Shown here: one piece after another, positions 12,001 through 24,075 of the stretch | Layout of the letters: the number at the start of each line of letters is the position of its first letter | Position numbering within the stretch: the first letter of the stretch is position 1 | NCBI RefSeq assembly: GCF_000150275.1 | Contig: NW_002060945.1 | Coordinates: forward strand, 1,856,197 to 1,920,196 | Length of the DNA: 64,000 bases | Reading direction: 5' to 3' | Origin: Trichoplax adhaerens | Taxonomy: Eukaryota; Placozoa; Uniplacotomia; Trichoplacea; Trichoplacidae | The notes under the pieces: generated by a model | What the model was told of the DNA's origin: nothing | The model's database searches: none | The model's input: the letters and a program-made list of their open reading frames with translations, nothing else | Position numbers and translations under genes: made by a program

Positions 12001-15000
12001 CCTATGAGGAAAGGCACGTTTATTAACTGGATTTATATTTGATAGGAAAAGATTTCTTTTGCGTTCAGTCGATGGATGGAATGGTGTCATTTTTTGAACA
12101 AGAATCATTTGCATTCGGCCGTTTCCTACCAGGATTCTTGCTTCCAGGCCCGTTGAAATATATACCAAAATCTGATTCATTTGTGACATGTTCCACTTCG
12201 AGATCAGTTGAATGTTACAAGTACGTCGATTTAGCCTAAAAGATGCAAATTATCATTTTGGCTCTACAATATTTCTATATTGATATCGTTATACATCTTA
12301 TGGATATATTAGCTATAATTATGTGGTTTTAGATGAAGACCTTGAGATTGATGTACTATGTACACTTTTCTTTTAGATATCAATCTTTAGCACAAGCATC
12401 CGAAGGTAGAGAATCGACTAAACTCAGCGATAAAGTATCTGGAAAAAGATTAACGGTAAGAGTATAAGAATTAAGTAGTAATTATGGCATGAACTTTAAT
12501 TTAGCATAATTAACAAGTCTTTTCTCTGTTTTATTTCTCTATGATGGATGTTAACCATAGTCTGATTGGTCCGTCAATATTGGAGAATGTGCCAAAGAAA
12601 TCTATATGGTCAGTTTCCAGAATGCTCCATCGTCTATCTTCGTCTTAGGTATAACTTCATAATTTCAAAAGGTTATTTCGGCAGCCCACATCCATTCAGT
12701 GCTTACATCAATTCATCAGTTATTTTTACAATAATTTACTACTTAGCTAACATACTGTCTCATTCGTGTTTATTTCTTTTAGTATATGATAGATACAATA
12801 AAATTTATTTCCTATAGGTGAACGATCGATATTCTGCTTGAGAGAAAATGGAAACGTTCGTTTTATGAAGAAACTAGAATATGATCCTAGCACATTTTAC
12901 CCTTATGGCAGTAGTAAGACATCTTTACAATTATGAGACAATGCTTTCTATTAAATTTTAGCGTTATTATTAATCTCCAACTACTTTACTCACTTAATTT
13001 CATTTAGCGCCTGATGGTGGGATTCTTTACATGATCGCTACTCATACCGATACATTACTTGTATATAAGGATATTACGTTATGTTGGGCTGCCCAAATGC
13101 CCTCTATGCCGGTTGCTTTACGCGCTGCAGAGCTCAAGTTAGTCTTTATACTCTTAAACATGGATATTTTTTGCCGTTTGCTAGAGATTTTTAATCATAT
13201 AATGATGCCTGAGTGCGTTATTTCTATGCAGAGATTTAAAAGGACTCATTATCTCATTGGATCAAAACGGAAGAATTCAGGCTTCCTATCTTGGAACAGA
13301 TCCTTCCATGTTTATAGCACCTCCAACAGAGTCAAGAGAAATTAATTACGAGGTTTAATATATATTCTAATTACGTACATAGATCAAAATTGGCTACCAT
13401 TGCAGGCGATACATTAGAAATACAAAATGTGCAAAGCACAGACCTTAAAGTAATAGATCACCATTCAATTGATGACTTTCTTGTTTACTCTAAGGAATTG
13501 GATAAAGAAATGAAGGAATTACAAAAGTTAATCAAGGAATCATCTGTTAGCTCCAGTAAGTTTGTTTTGAAAAGTGATTCTATATTTCAATGATTATCGA
13601 GAAGTATAAGCGTAATTCGTATCGAGAACGAGAATTAGTCACAATTTTAAGGCTTAAACGATTTTATTTGTAGTCGGTTTTAATATTGCATATTGTTGTT
13701 ATACTAGATTTATTCCAAAATGAAGAAAGTATTACAATGCAAGTACACATTCCACCTCAATTGGATCAAACTTCGGTAAATTTTAGACTATAATTTTAGC
13801 TGATTTAAGTATACGAATTCAAGTAGAAAATTGCTTAATGATTCTTTATTTAATATGTAGATTATCGATGGAAATAAGAAAGATGAAGACGTTCCATCTT
13901 TAACGATTAAGGTAATAGGAATTTCTCTAAGAATTGAAATTTTTTACCGTTAATTAGTTTTAGAGTTATTTAAGGAAGCCACTGGTAATTTATGAAAGCT
14001 TTTTCAATTGGTTTCCTTTAGGTTTCTTTTAAATCATCATCAACATTTAATAATGTTGTTGTCACCGCTCATACAGAGAAACCTTTAACAGTGAATCAAC
14101 ATACTAGAAAGATCAGTTTAGGTAACTAGCAATATAGAGTTGATTGGAAATTCGTGAAAATTGTAACTAAAATTGCTTCCAGATTTAGTTGAAAAATATT
14201 TAATGCATGATTTCTAATCGGAAAAAGATCCAGAAAGTTATACCAGGCCAATGGGAATCACCTATTACGTGGATAATAGCGATAGTATGTTACCTATAAA
14301 TTTAACTACGTGGATATCAGGCAGTTACGTTACCAGTCAAGGAGCACCCAAAACTGTCCAGCAACAAGTTAATTTACCCATGAAGATGTACTGCAAGCCT
14401 TGCCAACCAGTTAAAGTAGCTACTCATAAGGTAATAAACAGTAATATCGACTTTTTATCCATTTTGATAATTGATTTATAACAGTCTATAACTGATCGCT
14501 CTACATAATCTCTATCAGATTACTATTGACACAAACAGAAACCCCGTTAATTTGTATGATATATTTCCCGGTAAGCTTCGATTTTTAATCCTATCGTGAC
14601 AATTTGGAATGTAACTTATTTCGTATAGGATAAACTAATTTACACGTTTGAATTCCTAGAATATGGAGAATCTAAAGGTCCTGGCAATGCCATCGGCTTT
14701 CAATATTATAATGGACCAAAAGTTACTCTATTAGCTTCCAAAACTTCGCGTGAGTACATTAGAACAGAAGAATAACCTTCAATATCGAGAGAGTTACTAT
14801 CACTAACTATCCTATGATTTTATGCTTTCAGAGCGTTATCGATTGCAGTCTGATAATTTCGAAGCGTTAGCATTAGTTACAAGGCAGTTTGTTGAACGTA
14901 TGAAAGCCAATTTTGCCAACGATAAAGTGAGTAATGGATGTAAATAACTAATAATGTCGACAGTAGTTATATCTTGCGATTAGGTTAATAATGACTATCA

Positions 15001-16845
15001 TATTCTCTACTTTCTATCATTTAGAATCCTGACAAGTTCAAGGTTTCTTTCACGGGTTCTTTACCACTGCATGAATTTTTTGAGTTGATTGATGCGCATT
15101 TTAATGTAAGCCGCAAGTGTAAATTATACTGTATGATACTCTGTATACTTTATTCTATTTCAGTTTTGCTTGATTAAATAAACTGATTAATATACTAGAG
15201 TTATCCTCTTCACATTTCATTATTAAATCGAAATAGAGAAAAGTAATGATGTTAAGATATTACGTATATGCTGAAATCTTAACCTAAACTTTAGTCATTG
15301 TGACCAACAACAATATATTATAGGAACTTCATAGCTTAATCTTGATCACAGGGTAACTATACTTTGGTGCGCATTTGTTCCAATTACAGATTCGTTTAGA
15401 ACAAGAAGAATTGCATGAAAAAGTTCAGCAAGAAGCAGAGCAGTACAGAGCCATTCAAAGGCGACTTTTAACTCGTTTTAAGGATAAAACTCCATCTCCG
15501 TTATTGAACCTGGATGTAATTTTGGATAGTACACATGCTACGGTATGTTAAAGATCTTGATAAAGCTCTGATAGACGAATGATTGTAAAAAAATGTATTC
15601 AGTATTTCCCGGCATAGAAAATAAATCTTTCTGATTGATGCCATTATAGATTATGGAATTAGCCGATAAAATTAAAAAGACTGAGGAAGCATTATCTAGA
15701 GCAGCTAATGCTTTGTCCTGCGGTACTAGTCTTCTCCTACTATTATTAAGGTATTGCAACCTTGTTCAGTTATTCATTACCAACTCAATGGCGATCTATA
15801 CCTTTTCCAGATGTCAATTAATATTCCTATTTTACTAAAAATAATCTTTTATTTGCAAGGCTAAATATGAACCTGAATGACAGTGAATTTCGTATACTTG
15901 AAGCCACGTTATCACCGATAGTAATTGACTTACGAGATCAGGTAATTAACTGCATTTTAATCTTGTTAGTAGTTACTTGACAGAAAATTGGCCATCTATA
16001 ACCATTACTACTACTTCTCTAGGGTTGGGAAGAATTAACTGATGCTGCAATTACTCATTTACTACGGACGTGCTTAGCTAAGTCAGCGAAAGATCAAGCA
16101 GGTGATAAATTTTATTCGATTTTTCCTAATTCACTGAAGACCATATTCAATTATTATTTTGCACTTATTAGATCTGGAGCTATCGTTATTTATATTACAA
16201 TCGCATACTTTAATGAATAATCTCTCGCTTTTATTACTGTGTAGTCAACTTGCCTCCTCTTAAGATCCCTTCTGATACTCAAAAACTAAAGAAACATATA
16301 GCTATGATGTGTGATCGGCTGACTAAAGGGGGCAAATTAGCATTCGAAAGTAACGATGTTACAACAAATGGACTACCGGAGGTTGTTGTATCTGATCCTA
16401 AACAAATACTTGATGATTACCCATCGAAAGAAACATTTAAAGCAGGTATTATTCTAGCCTGATAAGATTAAAAGGATGATAGAACAAATTTCTATTCGTG
16501 CGTACTTGAAGAGTTTTCTACACATAGTAAAAGTTTTTCTTGATGAGCAACTTCTTTACTAATTTTGTAAAATAAATTGTCTTGAACGACTGCGGCTGAT
16601 TGATTTCTTGTCTAAATCTTAATCATTGTCAATTTAATTGGATAGATTTACCATCAGCTCCAGCTGAAACCAATGGTAGTCATGACCTTTCTACAAGTTC
16701 CACTGTTAGTGGTAAGAGCCTTCCACCTATGTATGAATCAGAACATCGAGATAGTGTATTACCTCCTTTGAGTACGAGCAATGGCATACGAAATCTAGAT
16801 CTGGATCCACGACTTGCTAGTGCAATACAAGGAAGTGAAAGTTAA
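9009..16845 (+). CDS. BBS9: BBS9 / PTHB1, BBSome subunit, complete 25-exon gene
   Basis: Subunit of the BBSome, the coat that moves membrane cargo through the ciliary base. Exons: 9009-9120, 11205-11343, 11553-11617, 11762-11875, 12046-12220, 12377-12455, 12561-12648, 12818-12913, 13008-13137, 13232-13352, 13495-13555, 13708-13775, 13861-13911, 14022-14121, 14228-14430, 14519-14570, 14660-14749, 14832-14926, 15025-15105, 15390-15542, 15650-15750, 15860-15941, 16023-16101, 16245-16445, 16646-16845. All phases agree and give 911 aa (human 887). The N-terminus MSLFKARDWW is identical to human. The propeller strings VVGSFGGVKGKDFFC and FAFGRFLPGFLLPGP, ELDKEMKELQKLIKE, the appendage strings VTLLASKTSQRYRLQS and QYRAIQRRLLTRFKDKTP, and the C-terminal KKHIAMMCDRLTKGG are all conserved. 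Intron 1 is 2.1 kb; most others are under 250 bp. The exon 15 acceptor could be 14228 or 14234 (two residues). Confidence 0.97.
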
Positions 16846-18727
16846 ATTAAGCCTTTACCCAACCCGTTTAATCCTGTATATTTTTTGCTCTCATTTATCC
16901 CATAAATTTATTTCGTAGTTGATGAACATTTTTGTATAAAAATTGGCTTCATCCAAAAGTTTCCTTTCCAGCCTATGTTAAAATGAGAACTTTTGTAGCG
17001 CAGTACTTGTTGACGTTGTTCTTGAAAGTTGTTAAATCTATTGGACAGCACTTTTCCTTACCACACAAAATGGCTGAGTTCCTTACGGAATATTTCATTT
17101 AAACAATGACGATCTTTTAAAAAGTGTTTCAATTTCAATTTAAAGCTGTTGTTCTTGATATTGTAACATATTTTATGACTATCATGTTGATTGACTTAAT
17201 TTAATCTGTAGTGCAAAACCTTTACAGTCCAATATTCTACCACGAATTATAAAGTCCTTCATGACTTAACTACATCAATATTTCAAATAGTAATTTTTAC
17301 TACTATGGTACTATCTAACAGTAGGCCTTTAATAAGGTATCACTACTACTTTAATTATTAAAAATAGTATTAATGCTCTGGCTATGAATACAGCTCAGTA
17401 TTGATAATGTTATCCAAAAAAACTGATCCGATCTTGCTCAAGTAACAACGTTATACTTAGAACCCGTGATGCCACTAATATCTATTAGATGTGTAAATAT
17501 ACCTAAATTATCTAAATTCACAGTAATAATTAATCAATCTTATCAACACCTTTGATAGCTTTATGATGTTGTCGGATTATATTAATGACTCATTTGCCTT
17601 AACAACAGTAAAAAGTACATTATTACTATGTGAAGTCCTGTTTATATGATCTTTCTGTAAGATGTAATGTATATGCATTTTCGATAAGGAGTTTAAATCT
17701 TATGATAAAGTAGGAGAGACTTTCTTGACTACTTTTTGTAATTGTTCGTTTTTAATCAACTGAAATACGTAATAAGATAGCAATCTAATTGGACTCAATT
17801 CCTGTGTTTTTCATAAAGGATCACGATTTTGTTCCTATATTAAAAATTTTCCAGTTTATTAATTTTAAACAAAAATTAAAATTCTGCTTAACGTGATATA
17901 TGTAATTGCTAGCTGATATTATGTAGAATAAAGTATTTAGCTTGTAAGGCTATACCAATTATTTCATGTGGACAAAATTCATAAATTCTAAATATAGTAT
18001 TACAACTGCAGCTCTGCTGTAACGGAACTAAATAAGCACATGTTAATGGATGCCGTTACTTTTATGACGTGCAAAAGACGTTATGTCAGCGCCTCCAGCG
18101 TAATTTATTGATACACATTAATTAATCTGCTATCGGAGCTGCGTTTACGAGCTGTCGTGCATGATGAGTTGGCTCTAACTACAAATCTATTAAAACCAAA
18201 GGAGTTTGTATGGGCTAGTTTAGAAGTCATGCTTACGGGGAGGATCAAATAAACTCTCTGAGCAGCAATTAACAACCAAAGAGGTTAAGGCCGCCATAAC
18301 AATTTATTGTCAGCTTCATCACTTAATTACTAGCAATGGAGGTTAAAGGCTAACACTTGCTAATTAGCAAATTTATCGAATCGCAGATAAGATAATTGGC
18401 ACAGGACAATAATTATTTGTACCTACTATTACCAAATATTAGTTTCGAAGTATACAATTGAAAGATACTAAAGTTATAAGCTACACACTACATAAACACG
18501 TCCAAACAGCTATGGTTATAATTCTTAAAGTGTAATAAAGTTACAAATTATCCGGCACGAAGTACATAGGAAAGACAGTCTGCAATATTTAAAGTTCACT
18601 GGATAATTTTTCTAAACGGTTCGTTGGGCACGATAGTGTTCACTTTATGTGGAAGTAACTTCAATTTCCTGAATTATGATTAGCGATTACTTCATAAAGC
18701 CCATTCACTCGTTGAGGAGGTGGTAAT
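16846..18727. other. Convergent intergenic region between BBS9 and eIF1
   Basis: About 1.9 kb between two gene 3' ends. It should contain both 3' UTRs. I found no coding exon and no structured RNA. The part at 18.05-18.35 kb has a higher GC content than its surroundings but no open frame that I trust. Confidence 0.55.
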
Positions 18728-21230
18728 TTAGAAACCATGAACTTTAACCTGATCCTCGGATGCAATCTGGTGTTTTTTCAAGAAGCTTCGAATCTTGTTT
18801 CTCTGGTCTCCCTGAAACTGCAACACTAAGCCATACTCCGGATGCTCAACAACAGTGCCATTGCAAGCAAATTCCTATGATAATGTAGTATAAGGCAAGT
18901 TTAGGTATAATTTTAGTAGTACTCAATATAATTCGCATTGTCAATATTATGGTAAATACGAATTTTCTCTTTCAAACGAAGGGTAATAAATTGTAGGAAT
19001 CGTGGGCAATAACGTCAGTCAAGTTTGCAAATAATGATTTAATGTTAGGAAATAGCAAGATTAATAAAAGACTCGTTAGGGTAACAAGATATTTACAAAC
19101 TTGTTTTATTAATTTGCCCAAGTTGTATCCAGCACCGCAAAGGTATTTAGTATTAAGTTATGTTAATAAGGTGTAATTAAGAATTACAAGCAAAGAACAA
19201 ATATTCTAAAGTAATAATTGTAGGGTAAAACGATGTCATCATTAGTCCATAGATCTGTTTACTAGAGCAGCATCAATAAATACATGTGAAAAAAAGATGG
19301 AAAGTTTGGGTTATTATTCTTGTAACAAATTACCTTCTTGCATACACGCGCAATCCTTTTCAAATCGAAATTATTCGAAATTCCTTGCACCGTGGTCAAA
19401 GTTTTCCGACCGTTACGTTGCTGAATTCTTATATGAATGACTCCTTCCTGGTGGCCTTCGTCCTCTCCTTTGAGAGCATCCGCAAACGGATCTACAAATG
19501 GATCATAGGAAAAAATGGAAACCTTCAAAAAGAGCATACATATGATGCTTGTAAGGTTTAAGAAAGGTTGTACAGTTAATAAATATGTGAAAGGCTGGAT
19601 CGCTGCAATCACTGTTGTATGGATGGGCGAAATTAGGCCGAAAATTTAAGATGTAACCTGTGAATCCCTTAGTTTGAAAGATCAATCGGAGTTGATACAG
19701 TCCATCGACATACACTAAAGTATTGGTTGCTTGACAATCAACATCCTAGACGCTAGAGGGGAGATGTGCACGCAAATCTATTGCCAGTTGTTATAAGGAA
19801 AAACGTTTTCTACATGTTCACACGGAATTCCCTATAAGATGCTCAAGGAATCTCGTATGTACGTTGATAGTCAGCATTGAAAAAGGTCGCATCCCATACC
19901 GACTCCAGTTAGCTATACTGTACTAGACTTTAAGGGTCAGTCGATGTGATCGTTCTAATCCACACATCTACTATAGCAAGCCATTTTCAGCATTCCTTTC
20001 CTATGCCATCATAGTCATCCTTTCAGTGTACTGTACCAATACTTTCCAAGTTATTGCACTTACGACGATTTGTGTTTACAGAGCGATTGAAAACGAGTTA
20101 TTTACTATGCTGTACTAAGCGTCAATACTTTCGGTCGTGATGAGTTCTTTTAACATGTCCTAAAAATAGCCGCTAGTCTATTCATCATGATCACAAAAAG
20201 TGGTACTGGACCGGCACGGCACGGCACGGTTATGAATTAAATGGTTTCGAAGGCGGTCAGTCAATTTTACGACGGTAGTGAGTGTGAGGAAATCCGCTTT
20301 CATTTAATTTATTTAATGGTTGCTTAATCCATGTTTATTAAGCTACTGCTTTTTTTAGTTATCGGGTCAGATGTGTGTTTGAAAGTTCTTCTTTGCAACT
20401 TTTTCAAGCTGTCTTGAACTACTTTCCGTTAGTACAACACGGGAACAATGCAGGGTCAATGATGGCGTTGTACTGTCCAAGATTATAGTCGAATTATCAT
20501 GGGGCAGTGGTATATGCTAGTAACTGTAATGCCTGTATCGAGTGGTTGCCTATACCGTAGTAACAGCACTATTGTATTTTATTGCGTAGTACATATAGTA
20601 CAGGGGTAAAATTACAATGGACTGTATAATAGATCGCCATAACAAACATGTCCGAAATGGTGACGATCTACTTAGGAGAAATTGTGGACTATCGTGAGAA
20701 AATTGGACGTAGATTTAAATAGACTTTTTTCCGATTAAGAGTGAATCCATTCCATCTTGATCATGTTATTATTGGGTTGCATGGATTGCTGTTGAAGACA
20801 TTGAAAAGTGAAAGCTGACTTGTGGACAGAATATTTCGTTATTTACTGTTCAAAAGCAATCAATGTGAATTAGCGCCGATTGATTCGTTCCATTTATCAG
20901 ATCTTAACCACTTGGTCCATAGCGCCCAAGTAATATTACAATCATTCTTTTCTTAAGCTATACTATACTGCCATGCTACTACAGCTAAAAATACATCACT
21001 CTACCCGGAATTTCAACGATTGAATTGGATCATGATATTGCGGCACGGTAGTCAAGCGACAAAAAAAAATGCAGAAATCCACTGATACTGTCTTACTACT
21101 GTGTAAACTAGTAGCCGTACAATCTTCACGAATCACGATATAAATTGAAGTCCAAGATGCTACGCTAGCGGCCAACTTAAAGGATAAAATGCTTACCAAA
21201 AGTTTTTAAATTTTGAATGGATTCTGTCAT
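18728..21230 (-). CDS. EIF1: Translation initiation factor eIF1 (SUI1)
   Basis: Small 40S-bound factor that enforces start-codon selection. Three exons in consistent phase: 21197-21230 (MTESIQNLKTF plus one base), 19334-19491 and 18728-18874, 112 aa in total (human 113). Exon 2 carries DPFADALKGEDEG and the invariant IHIRIQQRNGRKTLTTVQGI block. Exon 3 carries EFACNGTVVEHPEYG, LQFQGDQR and the C-terminal QVKVHGF. The conserved N-terminus SIQNL-x-x-F-D-PFADA is restored only by joining the 34-nt first exon across a 1.7-kb intron. A pyrimidine-rich acceptor (ccatttgtag) precedes exon 2. The in-frame readthrough upstream of exon 2 encodes a spurious SYDPFV and is intronic. The gene's 5' end sits about 200 bp from CAGTA array 2. 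Confidence 0.97.
20213..20229. repeat. (GGCAC)3 short tandem repeat in eIF1 intron 1
   Basis: Three perfect GGCAC units plus GG, a GC-rich tract that stands out in an AT-rich intron. Confidence 0.8.
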
Positions 21231-21429
21231 AAGCTAGGAAAGTCGGTTAACGCTTGAGAGAAGATTTAATTCGTTGCCGATGGTCGACGATAGTTTGGCG
21301 TAAGCACACACAGTTGCAAGCTAGCTTGGAAACGATGAAGACGGATGACGATAACGATACGTACCTCCGTAAAATGAGTCGATTGCACCAGTGCAGCGGG
21401 AAAATAACGTCATGGTCCGGTCCGGGAGA

Positions 21430-21846
21430 GTACAGTACAGTACAGTACTACATCATGGTACTATTAGTGCAGTCCTGAGATCATGATATACTGTACACTG
21501 TACTTACTGTATCTTTCTTTTTTTTTTACTGTACAGTACCGTATGCTGTCCGGTACGGGTACCGGTACGAATAACAATTTTGACGCGTACAGTACTGTAC
21601 TGTACTGTACAATGTGTGCAGTACAGTACATGGGATTACAATGTACAATGTACTGTACTGTACAGTACAGTATTCTATTGTACTGTACACTGTACGGTAC
21701 AGTACAGTATGGGATTACTGTACAGTACTTACGGCCTGGTACAGTACAGTACAGTACAGTACGTACACGAATGAACGTACTGTAGAGTACTGTACACTGT
21801 ACTGTACAGTACTGTATGTAATGTTGTGCTCTTGATACTGTACTGA
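21430..21846. repeat. CAGTA/TACTG satellite array 2, upstream of eIF1
   Basis: Dense alternating ACAGTAC and TACTGTAC tracts, with variants such as CCGGTACGGGTACCGGTACG near 21550. Smaller islands follow at about 21990-22015 and 22552-22576. All four open frames here are repeat translations (CTVQYS type). The array begins 200 bp upstream of the eIF1 initiation codon. Confidence 0.93.
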
Positions 21847-24075
21847 ACCTTGGTAACTTACTAACTTGATGGTAAAAATTCAATTTTGAACATCAATCAA
21901 AGACCAAAACAAATAGGCAATCGTGAACACCAGTGTTGTCCTGCATTTGACCAACTATTTGGCCCGTTCAAAATTTCTACCAATTTTTTACTGTACACTG
22001 TACAGTGTACTGTATACCTATTATTATTTTATTTGATTATAATTACAGTATATACAATATACCATTATTATCTACACTGCTGTACATACATTGTACGCTA
22101 CAATACAGCCGACTAGTATAAATTTACACAGTGGAAGTTGTTCACTTATGAAAACAACTCCCAACCAGTGCCTTCCAAAATAGAATCAACTACAGGATGA
22201 CTAACGTTGAAGTTGAAGAAACAATGTCGGCCGAAGGCCGATCGAGTATAATTATGAATGAATTGATTATTATTATAGAATAGGGACTGGATACTGCATC
22301 AAACGCGTAATTGGGTCTTGTATGTTGCTTGTTTCAAAGTTTCTTCAAGAGAAAACTAACGATATGCCACTATATTTTGCGTTATTAAATGATATACCAT
22401 CGTAATTTACCGAAATTGAATAATATGGGATTTTCCGATTTGTGAGCACGCTCAGTACGACACACAGCATGATTAGAGTACATTGTATGTACTGTGTATT
22501 TTACCAACGTCTATTCGGTAACGATAATTAATTAATTATTTACAGTTAATACTGTCCTGTACTGTACTGTACAGTAAGCGAATAAGGGCGACTGGATGAT
22601 TCAGCAAGAATCATAGTGACGACAATGATGCTGTTGTTAAAGTTACAAAATCAATTTTATAATTTCGTCCATAGTCCTTGTAGGCTAGCAGTAGGAAATT
22701 GTTGGTCATGATTGGTCACATCATCGATGGTGATATCAATTTGTAGGGTTACTCTCCAACGATTGGATCAATATCACAGAGAATGAACCGCAAATAATCA
22801 ATCAATCACTCATGACATTGATAGCCACTATTAACATGACATGGTATTATTATATCGCAATAGATAGTTTTTGCAAACGGTTATTGCTCAGTAATGCACG
22901 TAATAATGCATTTGTATGTTGCCTCAGCGCTTGTTTAAATAGATAGAACGAATCGCTAGCAATTTACAAGTATTATTCTGGACGGATTACTCTTGCTATT
23001 GCATGCAATAATATTTTACAACCTAAGGTATCCCCTCGAAATTGGACTATCATTAAAATTGAACTTGTAATTGAGGCGTACCGTAACCGAATGTGAATGC
23101 TGATATCTTCTACAAGTACGACTAGGAGTGGAATAAACTGATACGAAGATAGCAAAATTTTATTAATCTTTTCAAATTTAGTAATCTAACGTACGCTCTA
23201 ATCTTTGCACACACAAATATAGTAAGTACGTGCAATCGAATCTTGTCACAGCGCTGAAATTAAAAATGTAACAGAATTTCTAAATGTTTTCACATGTGTT
23301 ATATAAGTTCTCCAAACACATTGGAGCATAATGAACAGCAATTTCTTTTAACAACATTTACATAGTTGGCGGCAGCTAATGTGCAGCAGGCTCACAAACT
23401 ATATCCTTTCAAAGCAGAATGGATCTAGTAACACGGATAGTTCGTTACGCTCAACAGAATGAAGTAACTAAGGTTACTAACCATTGCACTACCAACAAAA
23501 TGCAGCAAGTAGAAAGATCGGAATGTCAACTAAAGATTTATACGAAGTGTTAACGGCTATATAAAAAGGTTCATCGAAGTGTAAAAATATCTTGTGCTAT
23601 CCAATGTATTCGGATTCACTGGGACAAGTTAGCAATATACAATACTTCAAACATTTTCTTAATGCAGTATCTACACGTTAATAGATATACAAGAGCTTAG
23701 TAATGCGCAAAAAATCGCTCATAATTGACGGATTGGTTGATCAATGCACTCCAATAGTTAAAGCACTATCAATCCATGAAGATTTGCCACTAAGCTGAAG
23801 GAGTTAATATCCCTTTAAGGAGGCAAGCTTTCTATATAAAAAGCTATACAATTCACAGAAGAGTTGATCACAATTATAATACAAATCCTAATACAAAAAT
23901 ATCAACGATCAACTTCTACGAGTATTGCCTCCAGTCAAATATAAATAGCTAAAGGCAAGATGAGTTTAAGCTTCGAATACAAATTTCGCATTTGATTGTC
24001 AGAGGTAACTTAGAACTGGAAATCAAGTATTGAAAAATGTTTGAATTATCTAATCGATGACATATCTGTGCGTAG
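21847..24075. other. Intergenic region between eIF1 5' flank and SETD2 3' end
   Basis: Contains outlying CAGTA islands and otherwise AT-rich sequence. I see no exon that can be tied to a recognisable protein. The 3' UTR of SETD2 should lie at the right-hand end. Confidence 0.55.

Noticed and set aside
12039-12817. 66- and 83-residue plus-strand frames presented as independent genes
   Set aside because: They contain BBS9 exons 5 and 7 plus intron readthrough.
19262-19612. eIF1 as a single 116-residue exon starting near 19612
   Set aside because: The upstream part runs through a polypyrimidine acceptor and lacks the conserved SIQNL start, which is found in phase at 21197-21230.
21464-21883. 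A 139-residue minus-strand frame and overlapping plus-strand frames
   Set aside because: Same satellite translation as array 2; both strands and three frames open because the pentamer contains no stop in most frames.
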